Source: Alphaproteobacteria bacterium (GTDB taxonomy: Bacteria; Pseudomonadota; Alphaproteobacteria; ATCC43930; CGMCC-115725). Taken from it: a DNA stretch of 11,172 nt. Shown one piece after another: positions 1 through 6,730 of the stretch. Below the pieces are notes generated by a model that worked only from the letters and a program-made list of their open reading frames with translations, was not told the DNA's origin and made no database searches. Position 1 is the first letter of the stretch; each line of letters begins with the position of its first letter. The stretch is from the NCBI GenBank assembly GCA_030039775.1, contig JASHUX010000443.1, forward strand, positions 1-11,172, read 5' to 3'. The position numbers and the translations under genes were made by a program.

Positions 1-504
1 CGTTACGGCAACCAGCTTGGTACGCGGCGAAATCAGTTTTTCCAACGCCGCGAGATCGAGGCCGCCGGTAGCATCGATCGGCGCGGCGACGATCTTGAAG
101 CCGATGCGGTCGCGCAAGATCTGCCACGGTACGATGTTGGCGTGATGCTCCAACTCCGTTAGCAGCACCTCATCGCCTTCCTTTAGGAAGGTGCCGCCCC
201 AGCTATAGGCCACGAGGTTGATGCCCTCGGTGGCGCCGCGCACGAACACGATTTCGCTATCGTGCTTGACGTTGAGGAACTTGGCGACGCGTGCCCGCGC
301 CTTCTCGTAGAGTTCGGTCGATTTCGCCGACAGACGATAGACGCCGCGATGAATGTTGGCGTAGTCGCTGCGGTAAAAGTCAGAGACGCCGTCGATCACG
401 ACATTCGGCTTCTGCGAACTGGCGGCACTGTCGAGAAATACTAGCCCCGGATTGTTGGCGAAAATCGGGAAGTCGGGGCGCAGCGCTTGCGGGTCGAGGC
501 TCAT
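1..504 (-). CDS. sufS: SufS cysteine desulfurase, N-terminal part (runs off the left edge)
   Basis: PLP-dependent type II cysteine desulfurase, which takes sulfur from L-cysteine as a persulfide and feeds it to the SufBCD scaffold in the cytoplasm. The first 168 codons are present out of roughly 405-415 usual for the family. Visible family features are the N-terminal LDSAASSQKP stretch (residues 24-33), the NIHRGVY segment (50-56), the PLP-phosphate loop ATEGINLVA (91-99) and the EHHANIVPWQ motif (119-128), whose histidines lie at the cofactor ring. The PLP lysine and the catalytic cysteine lie beyond the window. The ATG at 504 overlaps the sufD stop by 4 bases (ATGA), which fixes the start and suggests translational coupling. 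It is the last suf gene visible in the operon. The identification is by recognition of these motifs plus the operon context; the class II assignment is firm. Confidence 0.96.
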   Translation of the reverse strand, partial: MSLDPQALRPDFPIFANNPGLVFLDSAASSQKPNVVIDGVSDFYRSDYANIHRGVYRLSAKSTELYEKARARVAKFLNVKHDSEIVFVRGATEGINLVAYSWGGTFLKEGDEVLLTELEHHANIVPWQILRDRIGFKIVAAPIDATGGLDLAALEKLISPRTKLVAVT

Positions 505-1691
505 GCCGCCTCCAACCATACGCGCACACGCGCCGCCAAATGCCCGCGCAATTCCGGCTGCTCCACCGTCTCGAAGGCCTCGAGGACAAAGGCCTCAATC
601 AGCATCCGCCGCGCCTCGTCGATGCCGATGCCCCGCGCGCGCAGATAGAACAGCGTGTCTTTGTCGAGGTCGCCGACCGCGGCACCGTGGGCGCACTTCA
701 CATCGTCGGCAAGAATTTCGAGCTCGGGTTTGGTGTCAACCGAGGCGCGGTCGCTCAAGAGCAATGCGCGGCTGGTTTGTTTCGCGTCGGTCTTTTGCGC
801 GCCCTCCCGGACACGGATGGTGCCGAGGAACGCACCGTGCGACCGCTTGTCGAGCACCCCCTTGAACAATTCGCGGGTCGTGGCGCCAGGCGCGGCATGA
901 TCGACGACGACGGCATTCGTCGTATCCTGATCGCCGCGCTGCAAGTAAGCACCGGCGAGATCAACGATAGAACCGATGCCGTGCGCAACCTGCACATCTT
1001 GCCGAGACAGGTTCGCGCCGAGCGTCAGTCCGAAATTCCGATAGGTGGCCGCCGGTTCGAGGGCGGCGCGGACCATACCGAAATGGATCGCTTCTGGCCC
1101 CTCATCCTGCACTTTGACGTGAGTCAGCGACGCCCCCGCGCCCACCGACACGGTCGTCACGGTATTCGTCCAATAGGCGCCCTCACCGCAGTATCTCTCG
1201 ACGATGGTCGCGCGACTGCTCGGCGCCAGGACGATGAGGTTGCGAAGATTGATCGAACCGTCGCCGGCGGAATGGACGATTTCGACAGGAGGGTCCAGCG
1301 TCACGCCCTCATCCAGCGCCAAGACAAAACCGTCGGCGAACATTGCCGCGTTCAGCGATGCGAACGGCTGACCGCCTGCAAGATCAGATTCTCCGATCGC
1401 CCGCCGCGCAATCTCGGGTTTCTCGATCAGCGTGCGCGCCATCGATGCAAACCACGCGCCTTTCGGCAACGAACCGGGCTTGAGTTCCAGTTTGCCGTGG
1501 CCCGGCTCGAACGGCTTGTCGGCCAGCGGGCGCAGATTGGTGAAGCGCCACGCCTCGTCGCGGCGCGACGGAAAGCCCCGTGCGACGAACGCATCGCGCG
1601 CCTTGGCGCGCGCGTCGCGCAGCCAAGCCGGCTCGCCTGCGTTTGGACGAAACACGTCGAGATAGGGCGCGGCTTCGGTCTTCACCGCCAT
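501..1691 (-). CDS. sufD: SufD, Fe-S cluster scaffold subunit
   Basis: Subunit of the SufBC2D scaffold complex, paired with SufB and driven by the SufC ATPase; SufD is linked to iron acquisition and cluster building. The frame gives 396 residues from the ATG at 1691, close to the usual SufD length. The C-terminal half is a beta-helix of the SufB/SufD type. The stretch ADDVKCAHGAAVGDLD (about residues 328-343) holds the conserved Cys-x-His pair (C333, H335), matching E. coli C358/H360 by motif. An earlier in-frame ATG at 1715 would add 8 residues (MPGSGSDA) and overlap sufC by 20 bases. I prefer 1691, 4 bases after the sufC stop, because the following residues resemble a normal SufD N terminus; the ribosome site is weak for either choice. 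The stop overlaps the sufS start. Confidence 0.96.
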   Translation of the reverse strand: MAVKTEAAPYLDVFRPNAGEPAWLRDARAKARDAFVARGFPSRRDEAWRFTNLRPLADKPFEPGHGKLELKPGSLPKGAWFASMARTLIEKPEIARRAIGESDLAGGQPFASLNAAMFADGFVLALDEGVTLDPPVEIVHSAGDGSINLRNLIVLAPSSRATIVERYCGEGAYWTNTVTTVSVGAGASLTHVKVQDEGPEAIHFGMVRAALEPAATYRNFGLTLGANLSRQDVQVAHGIGSIVDLAGAYLQRGDQDTTNAVVVDHAAPGATTRELFKGVLDKRSHGAFLGTIRVREGAQKTDAKQTSRALLLSDRASVDTKPELEILADDVKCAHGAAVGDLDKDTLFYLRARGIGIDEARRMLIEAFVLEAFETVEQPELRGHLAARVRVWLEAA

Positions 1692-1695
1692 CGCG

Positions 1696-2439
1696 TCAGA
1701 CCCCGACCCCGGCATAGCCGGTCTTTTCCAGCTCGGCCGCTAGGCTCTTGTCTCCGGAGCGCACGATGCGACCTTCGCTCAGCACGTGGACGAAGTCCGG
1801 CGCGACATGATCCAGGAGCCGCTGGTAATGTGTAATCATCACGATAGCGCGGTTGGGCGCGCGCAGCCGGTTGATGCCGTTGGCGACGACACGCAACGCG
1901 TCGATGTCGAGGCCGCTGTCGGTCTCGTCGAGGATCGCGAGGCGCGGCTCAAGCATCGCCATCTGGAAAATCTCGTTCCGCTTCTTCTCGCCGCCCGAGA
2001 AGCCAACATTGACGCCGCGTTGTAGGAGATCGTCGTCGATTTCCAACAATTTCAATTTGTTGCGAACCGTCTTTAAAAATTGCCCGGCATCAAGTTCCGG
2101 TTCGCCCCGCGCTTTCCGGCCGGCGTTCAGCGCTACACGGAGGAAATACATGTTGTTCACGCCGGGTATTTCGACCGGGTACTGGAACGCTAGAAAAATG
2201 CCGGCGCGGGCACGATCTTCCGGCGACATGGCAAGCAGGTCCCGGCCGTCGTAGATGACACTGCCCCGTGTGATGTCGTAGCCGTCGCGGCCGGCGAGAA
2301 TGCCGGCAAGCGTGCTCTTGCCGGAGCCGTTCGGCCCCATGATGGCGTGGACTTCGCCCGCCCTCACGGTCAACGACACGCCCTTTAGGATCTCGCGGCC
2401 GCCATCGACCGAGGCGTGAAGGTTTTTGATTTCCAACAT
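1696..2439 (-). CDS. sufC: SufC, ABC-type ATPase of the Fe-S assembly complex
   Basis: Cytosolic ABC ATPase that binds SufB and SufD and powers rearrangement of the scaffold during cluster assembly. It is not a transporter: there is no membrane partner nearby. The 247 residues match the family length. Walker A is GPNGSGKST (35-43, lysine K41), the Q-loop lies in FLAFQYP (83-89), the ABC signature is FSGGEKKR (148-155) and Walker B is LAILDE (168-173, glutamate E173). The D-loop is SGLD (176-179) and the switch histidine is H205. The form FSGGEKKR followed by NEIFQ is typical of SufC and separates it from transporter ATPases. The start lies 8 bases after the sufB stop, and the sufD start follows its stop within 4 bases, so it is co-transcribed with its partners. 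Confidence 0.98.
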   Translation of the reverse strand: MLEIKNLHASVDGGREILKGVSLTVRAGEVHAIMGPNGSGKSTLAGILAGRDGYDITRGSVIYDGRDLLAMSPEDRARAGIFLAFQYPVEIPGVNNMYFLRVALNAGRKARGEPELDAGQFLKTVRNKLKLLEIDDDLLQRGVNVGFSGGEKKRNEIFQMAMLEPRLAILDETDSGLDIDALRVVANGINRLRAPNRAIVMITHYQRLLDHVAPDFVHVLSEGRIVRSGDKSLAAELEKTGYAGVGV

Positions 2440-2447
2440 GGAATGGC

Positions 2448-3884
2448 TCAGCCGACGCTGCCTTCGAGGCTGACGGACAGGAGCTTTTGTGCCTCGACCG
2501 CAAATTCCATCGGCAATTCCTTCAGAACTTCCTTGCAGAAGCCATTGACAATTAGAGAAAGTGCGTCCTCCTGCGACAGCCCGCGGCTGCGGCAGTAGAA
2601 CATTTGCTCCTCGGAGATTTTGGACGTCGTCGCCTCGTGCTCGACCCGCGAGGAGGGGTTACGCACCTCGATATACGGCACTGTATGCGCGCCGCATTTC
2701 TGGCCGATCAAAAGCGAGTCGCACTGCGTGTAATTGCGCGAATTGACCGCTTTCGGCTGGACGCGCACGAGTCCGCGATAGGTATTCTGCCCTTTCCCCG
2801 CCGATATGCCCTTCGAGATGATGGTGGAGCGGGTGTTCCGGCCGAGATGGATCATCTTGGTACCGGTATCGGCTTGCTGGCGGTTGTTGGTGACGGCGAC
2901 CGAGTAGAACTCGCCCACGCTGTCGTCGCCTTCGAGCAAACAACCGGGATATTTCCAGGTGATCGCCGACCCGGTCTCGACCTGGGTCCATGAAATCTTC
3001 GAGCGCGCGCCACGACAGGCGCCGCGCTTAGTAACGAAGTTGTAGATGCCGCCGCGGCCCTCGGCATCGCCGGGATACCAATTCTGCACCGTCGAATATT
3101 TGATCTGCGCGTCGTCGAGCGCGACCAGCTCGACAACAGCGGCGTGAAGCTGGTTCTCGTCGCGCTGCGGCGCGGTGCAGCCTTCGAGATAGGAGACATA
3201 GGCACCCTTGTCGGCGATCACCAGTGTGCGTTCGAACTGACCGGTCTTGGCGGCGTTGATGCGGAAATAGGTTGAAAGTTCCATCGGGCAGCGCACACCC
3301 GGCGGCACATAAACGAAAGACCCGTCACTGAACACGGCGGAATTGAGCGCGGCATAGAAATTATCGCCCTGTGGCACGACGGAGCCGAGATATTGCTGCA
3401 CCAAATCGCCATGCTCACGCACAGCCTCGCCGAAAGAGCAGAAGATGATGCCGAGTTCGCCGAGCTTGTCCTTGAATGTAGTCGCGACCGAGACGCTGTC
3501 GAACACGGCGTCGACCGCGACGCCGGCCAGCGCCTTCCGTTCGTGCAGGGGGATGCCGAGTTTTTCGTATGTCCGAAGCAATTCGGGATCGACGTCGTCG
3601 ATCGATTTTGGCGCCGCCTTCTGTTTCGGCGCGGAGTAATAGCTTGCGGCTTGATAGTCGATCGGCGGGAAATGGACATTGGCCCATTTGGGCTCGCTCA
3701 TCTTCTGCCAGCGCCCGAACGCGCCGAGACGCCATTCCAAGAGCCATTCGGGCTCGCCTTTTTTGGCGGAGATGAAGCGGATCACATCCTCGTTCAGGCC
3801 TGGCGGCGCGCGGTCCTCGTCGATGTCGGTGACGAAGCCATATTTGTAACTGTCGCTGACGAGTGCTTGCGCGGAATCGGTCAT
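2448..3884 (-). CDS. sufB: SufB, Fe-S cluster scaffold protein
   Basis: Core scaffold of the SUF system, receiving sulfur from SufS and building the nascent cluster with SufC and SufD. The frame gives 478 residues, a normal length. The motif [10 protein letters not shown] carries C388, aligning by motif with E. coli C405, the proposed sulfur acceptor. The later [10 protein letters not shown] holds E417, matching E434. The highly conserved FYCRSRG and the tail [10 protein letters not shown] are intact. The start at 3884 is set by a 4-base ATGA overlap with the upstream regulator. The open frame continues 39 codons further upstream, but that extension lies inside the regulator gene and is arginine/alanine-rich junk, so I exclude it. 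No lesion is visible, and the gene should be fully functional. Confidence 0.98.
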   Translation of the reverse strand: MTDSAQALVSDSYKYGFVTDIDEDRAPPGLNEDVIRFISAKKGEPEWLLEWRLGAFGRWQKMSEPKWANVHFPPIDYQAASYYSAPKQKAAPKSIDDVDPELLRTYEKLGIPLHERKALAGVAVDAVFDSVSVATTFKDKLGELGIIFCSFGEAVREHGDLVQQYLGSVVPQGDNFYAALNSAVFSDGSFVYVPPGVRCPMELSTYFRINAAKTGQFERTLVIADKGAYVSYLEGCTAPQRDENQLHAAVVELVALDDAQIKYSTVQNWYPGDAEGRGGIYNFVTKRGACRGARSKISWTQVETGSAITWKYPGCLLEGDDSVGEFYSVAVTNNRQQADTGTKMIHLGRNTRSTIISKGISAGKGQNTYRGLVRVQPKAVNSRNYTQCDSLLIGQKCGAHTVPYIEVRNPSSRVEHEATTSKISEEQMFYCRSRGLSQEDALSLIVNGFCKEVLKELPMEFAVEAQKLLSVSLEGSVG

Positions 3885-4330
3885 GGCCGCACCGCAGGCT
3901 GCTGCTCCGCCGCGGCCTGGGTCGGCGCACCGAACGGCGTCAGTTCCGCCAGCGTAATCGCCGAAAGCGCAGCGCCGACGACGCGGTTGATGCGCTGCCA
4001 ATGGGGCTTAGTCGAGCAGAATTCCGCGCGTGAACAATCTGGTTGATGCGATGTGCATTGCGTCGGGGCCAGGATGCCGTCGATCGCGGCAATTACCTCT
4101 GTCAGCGCGATTTGGTTCGCGGGCCGCGCTAAACGATAACCACCCGTCGCACCGCGGGCGCCCGTCACGATGCCAGCGTGTGCAAGCGTCTTAAGCACCT
4201 TTGCAACGGTAGCGCGCGGCAGCCGCGTCTCGGCCGCAAGCACAGCGGCCGTCATCTGGCGCTCGGGGTCCATTGCCAAATGGCTTGCGACGATGACGCC
4301 ATAATCGGCCAGCTTGCTTAGGATGATCAT
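3881..4330 (-). CDS. Rrf2-family transcriptional regulator of the suf operon (IscR/SUF-regulator type)
   Basis: Winged-helix DNA-binding regulator heading the suf operon. It is 149 residues long, typical of Rrf2 proteins. The N terminus [19 protein letters not shown] and the helix-turn-helix region (about residues 27-52, with [14 protein letters not shown]) are characteristic, as is the wing [11 protein letters not shown] (60-70). Three cysteines, C92, C99 and C105 (spacing C-x6-C-x5-C), sit where IscR-like proteins bind an Fe-S cluster, so it probably senses cluster status and represses or activates the operon accordingly; that is an inference from the family. The stop overlaps the sufB start by 4 bases. 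The ATG at 4330 has a weak GGA ribosome site. The last 15 residues are an alanine/glutamine-rich tail. It is probably the proteobacterial SUF-system regulator type rather than true IscR, since it heads suf genes and no isc genes are seen. Confidence 0.93.
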   Translation of the reverse strand: MIILSKLADYGVIVASHLAMDPERQMTAAVLAAETRLPRATVAKVLKTLAHAGIVTGARGATGGYRLARPANQIALTEVIAAIDGILAPTQCTSHQPDCSRAEFCSTKPHWQRINRVVGAALSAITLAELTPFGAPTQAAAEQQPAVRP

Positions 4331-4807
4331 GTCCTAACCCGTGGAAATTGCCCACTTATCCGCGCCCGCCACCAATTCGGACTGACGCGGTACGGATTAG
4401 GTTGGGACTTAAATCATATGTTCAACCTCATGCCAACGAAAAATTTGGCAAAGCGTGCGGGCGGGCCGGGCATCGCCTGCGGAAATGAAGGAGTGACATT
4501 GGGGCCCGCACAGTTGGTTTCGCGACTGGTACTCCTGACCGCCGCGCCTATTCCGTTGCTTCCTCCAGCAGGTAGCCGAAGCGTTGGCGTTTGGGGTGGA
4601 AGCGCCTCTCGAACTTGCGCGTTGTTTCCGATCACTTGAACGGATCGCCGAATGCCTAGACCGCGGTTACCTTGCCCGTGCGACGACACTCACGTTACTG
4701 ATGCGGTTGCCCAAAATCTCAGACGTCGGCATGGCGGAACTGCAGCGCGCCAGGATGCTGGAAGTACAGCCCCGATCAGTCGCGTGTGCTGTTCCGTATA
4801 CTCTTGA
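4331..4807. other. Intergenic stretch without a convincing gene; promoter region of the suf operon at its left end
   Basis: Nearly 480 bases upstream of the Rrf2 gene. The first roughly 100 bases should hold the leftward suf promoter, but I cannot pick out convincing -35/-10 boxes. A 10-base imperfect inverted repeat (GTCCTAACCC at 4331-4340, AGGTTGGGAC at 4399-4408, 8 of 10 complementary) brackets that region. Open frames exist on both strands (for example 4418-4639 plus and 4414-4689 minus), but their products are low-complexity, resemble no family I know and lack good ribosome sites. The plus frame starting at 4418 is in the same phase as the cysteine-rich remnant at 4808-5068 and is separated from it by stops at 4637 and 4805. 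It could therefore be decayed coding sequence of the same former gene, but this is speculative. Confidence 0.5.
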
Positions 4808-5068
4808 GCCGCCGATTCCACTATCGCCGGGGCGGCAGGCACCAATACGCAAGAAATTACGCCACCGCCGTTTTACCCAATCACGCCGTATAACCCTCGT
4901 CCGTGTGATCCAGAGTGTGTCGAGGAATGGGAAGCGGCATACAAGTATTGCGACGAACAAGGGCGTAGAGGAAATTTCCGGCCTGGGTATGTCGGGCCGG
5001 GCGCCGATTACGACAAATGTTTGGCGGGTTATGTCTCCGAGCGCTGCGGTGGAAATCCAACGGCTTAA
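4808..5068 (+). pseudogene. Start-less cysteine-rich remnant, resembling the C-terminal tail of an Rhs/polymorphic toxin-type protein
   Basis: An open frame of 86 codons runs from just after a stop at 4805 to TAA at 5066-5068, with no usable start near its beginning. The translated sequence has protein-like character: a proline/tyrosine-rich linker (PPPFYPITPYNPRPC), then CDPECVEEWEAAYKYC, an RPGYVGPGADYDKC segment and the terminal VSERCGGNPTA. Five cysteines are spread as C-x3-C, then three single ones. Tails of the form C..EC..EW..A...C ending in SERCGGNP occur, as I recall, at the C-terminal ends of Rhs or other polymorphic-toxin proteins in proteobacteria. No Rhs core is visible upstream, so this looks like a 3' remnant left by deletion or decay. 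The next gene, a TPR protein, starts 21 bases later, an operon-like distance. It could alternatively be an intact small gene with a non-standard start, which I consider less likely. Confidence 0.45.
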
Positions 5069-5089
5069 TCGACGAGCAAGGATAAGGCG

Positions 5090-5611
5090 ATGACTGCCAT
5101 AGACTACGATGAACTTGAAAAACACTTCGGCCTGCTAAGGACGGCACCTCAGAAATACTTAGCGATGGCCGATGAATTCGTTCGTGAAAACCCGAACCAC
5201 GCGGGCGGATATTTTCATCGGTACTACGCCTGGGAAAAATTGGGCGACCATCAGCGAGCTCTGGATGACCTTGAAACGTCGCTCCGCCTTGAACCTCATC
5301 CAACCACCTATCGAGCGAAGGGGCGCCTCTTGCGCGCGATGAAGCAATATCAAGCCGCGATCGAAGCCCTAAGTATGTCCAAGACGATGGACCCTAAAGG
5401 GTGGATTGATGCCTACGGTCCTCTCTTCCGCGCCGACTGCCACGCACAACTTGGCGATGAGGCAGCGGCCATCGCCGATTGTGCCCTGCTGAAGGACAAT
5501 CATTTTCTCCCCTACGGTGTCTTCGGCACACCGAGCGGGAATAAGCAGGAAGTGATTGCCGAAATTCGGCGACGCGCCGCTGCTGCGCGAGCAGCACAAG
5601 GCCGCGCGTAG
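5090..5611 (+). CDS. Tetratricopeptide-repeat (TPR) protein, function unknown
   Basis: A 173-residue soluble protein with no signal peptide or membrane segment. About three TPR units are visible: residues 38-71 (HRYYAWEKLGDHQRALDDLE core), 72-104 (AKGRLLRAMKQYQAAIEAL core) and 107-135 (ADCHAQLGDEAAAIADCALL core). The tail is alanine/arginine-rich. TPRs mediate protein-protein contacts, so it should act as an adaptor, partner or immunity-like protein, but the partner is unknown. The ATG at 5090 follows an AAGG ribosome site. Third codon positions look less GC-biased than in the flanking suf and two-component genes, which suggests accessory origin. It lies 21 bases downstream of the Rhs-like remnant, and as a hypothesis it may be the surviving partner of that lost toxin. 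Its stop is separated by one base from the stop of the convergent proline-rich gene. Confidence 0.85.
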   Translation: MTAIDYDELEKHFGLLRTAPQKYLAMADEFVRENPNHAGGYFHRYYAWEKLGDHQRALDDLETSLRLEPHPTTYRAKGRLLRAMKQYQAAIEALSMSKTMDPKGWIDAYGPLFRADCHAQLGDEAAAIADCALLKDNHFLPYGVFGTPSGNKQEVIAEIRRRAAAARAAQGRA

Positions 5612-5612
5612 A

Positions 5613-5924
5613 TCACTTCGGCTGGACGCTCTGATCGCCGCCGGGGCTGCCGGGCGGCGGGATCACGGAACCGCTAGGCGTATCCGGAGGCGGCTTCACC
5701 GCGGTATGGTCCCCGGTCGGCGGCGGGTGTATCACTCCATTCGTTTGCGACAATTTCTTGCTTGGGGACTCGGTTTGGCCCGCTGCGTCATTGCCGGTCT
5801 GCGTATCCCGGTCATCGGGCGCATCGGCGACCTGTTCGGCCATCATCACCCGGACGGGTGGCGCGGCATAGGCGGAGCCCGCTATCAAGACCAGCGCCAA
5901 AACCGCTAACGATCCGTATCTCAT
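5613..5924 (-). CDS. Small exported proline-rich protein, function unknown
   Basis: A 103-residue protein beginning with a clear signal peptide: MRYG, a hydrophobic core LAVLALVLIAG, and a cleavage site after AYA (about residue 20). The mature part is hydrophilic, then proline/glycine-rich, with NGVIHPPPTGDHTAVKPPP and a terminal VIPPPGSPGGDQSVQPK. I recall similar short exported proteins with a PPPGSPGGD-type tail in alphaproteobacteria, but no function. The start at 5924 is chosen over an in-frame ATG at 5975 because a strong AAGGAGGG site lies just upstream of it and the signal peptide then starts correctly. It is transcribed divergently from the response regulator 122 bases away, so it may be a target of that two-component system (inference). 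It is probably periplasmic. Confidence 0.85.
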   Translation of the reverse strand: MRYGSLAVLALVLIAGSAYAAPPVRVMMAEQVADAPDDRDTQTGNDAAGQTESPSKKLSQTNGVIHPPPTGDHTAVKPPPDTPSGSVIPPPGSPGGDQSVQPK

Positions 5925-5983
5925 GGGAACCCTCCTTTTGATCGGTGGAACCCGCAAAAACCCAACCGAAATCATGGGGGAAA

Positions 5984-6016
5984 GTTCCGTTCGTCAATCT
6001 CGCGCGAACGGGGAAC
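5984..6016. promoter_or_regulatory. Imperfect inverted repeat in the divergent promoter region, possible operator
   Basis: The arm GTTCCGTTCG (5984-5993) is answered by CGAACGGGGAAC (6005-6016), complementary apart from two extra G residues, with an 11-base spacer. It lies in the 122-base gap between the exported proline-rich gene and the response regulator, about 30 bases before the regulator start. It could be a regulator binding site serving both promoters or an mRNA hairpin near the ribosome site. OmpR-family proteins usually favour direct repeats, which weakens the autoregulation idea. Confidence 0.35.
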
Positions 6017-6046
6017 CATTATCTAGGGAGTGGGGTACATGAAGTG

Positions 6047-6721
6047 ATGAAACTACTCGTCATCGAGGACGACCGCGAAGCCGCGAGTTATCTCCAAAAA
6101 GCTCTCACCGAAAGCGGCTACGGTGTCGACCACGCCGCCGACGGCCGAGAAGGTTTGTTCCTCGCGACCTCAGGCAAATACGATGCGATGGTGGTCGATC
6201 GCATGCTGCCGGGGATGGATGGGCTGTCGCTGATCGCAGCTCTGCGCGCCGCCGAGATCGTCGTGCCGGTGCTGATCCTGAGCGCGTTGGGCGCGGTTGA
6301 CGACCGCGTGAAGGGCCTACGCGCGGGCGGCGACGACTACCTCGTCAAGCCCTTCGCCTTCGCCGAACTGCTGGCGCGGATCGAGGTGTTGTTACGGCGC
6401 GGCGGCCTGCCTGCCGCAACCACGCGGCTCAAGGTCGGCGACTTGGAGATGGATTTGCTGGCGCGGCAAGTGACACGGGCCGGCAAGGGCATCGAATTGC
6501 TGCCGCGTGAATTTCGGCTCCTCGAATTTCTGATGCGGCACGCGGGCCAAGTGGTGACGCGAACCATGCTGTTGGAAAATGTCTGGGATTATCATTTCGA
6601 TCCGCAGACCAACGTCATCGACGTGCATGTCAGCCGCCTGCGCCACAAGATCGATCGCGGTTTCGACCACGCGCTTTTGCAAACCATTCGCGGTGCCGGG
6701 TATAGTTTGCGCCTCAACTGA
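6047..6721 (+). CDS. Two-component response regulator, OmpR/PhoB family
   Basis: Cytoplasmic DNA-binding response regulator of 224 residues, a normal length. The receiver domain (1-115) has the acidic pocket E7/D8/D9, the phospho-acceptor D51 in VVDRMLPGMDG, the switch S79 and the conserved lysine K101 in LVKPF. The C-terminal winged helix (about 125-222) has the family pattern: LLPREFRLLEFLMRHAGQVV, the recognition-helix region NVIDVHVSRLRHKID and the closing TIRGAGYSLR. It should be phosphorylated by the kinase 9 bases downstream and then bind promoters, likely including its own and that of the divergent exported protein. The ATG at 6047 matches the usual MKLLVIEDD start; the frame is open further upstream, but that part lies in the promoter. 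A GTG at 6044 is an alternative start. The signal sensed and the regulon are unknown. Confidence 0.96.
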   Translation: MKLLVIEDDREAASYLQKALTESGYGVDHAADGREGLFLATSGKYDAMVVDRMLPGMDGLSLIAALRAAEIVVPVLILSALGAVDDRVKGLRAGGDDYLVKPFAFAELLARIEVLLRRGGLPAATTRLKVGDLEMDLLARQVTRAGKGIELLPREFRLLEFLMRHAGQVVTRTMLLENVWDYHFDPQTNVIDVHVSRLRHKIDRGFDHALLQTIRGAGYSLRLN

Positions 6722-6730
6722 GGCGCGTCT

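Noticed and set aside
291..1835. A 514-codon plus-strand open frame
   Set aside because: It lies opposite sufD and the end of sufC, is arginine-rich with no family resemblance, and is a GC-rich shadow of the real genes.
3393..4046. A 217-codon plus-strand open frame
   Set aside because: Antisense to sufB and the regulator gene; no ribosome site and no recognisable domain.
4584..5093. A 169-codon plus-strand frame across the gap before the TPR gene
   Set aside because: It is in a different phase from the cysteine-rich remnant, and its later part is an arginine/serine-rich shadow of that more protein-like frame; no good ribosome site.
4667..5125. A 152-codon minus-strand frame in the same gap
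   Set aside because: It overlaps the start of the TPR gene antisense and has no family resemblance.
5633..5664. GC-rich hairpin near the meeting ends of the TPR and proline-rich genes
   Set aside because: The stem is explained by the proline/glycine codons of the PPPGSPGGD tail and has no T-run, so I do not call a terminator.
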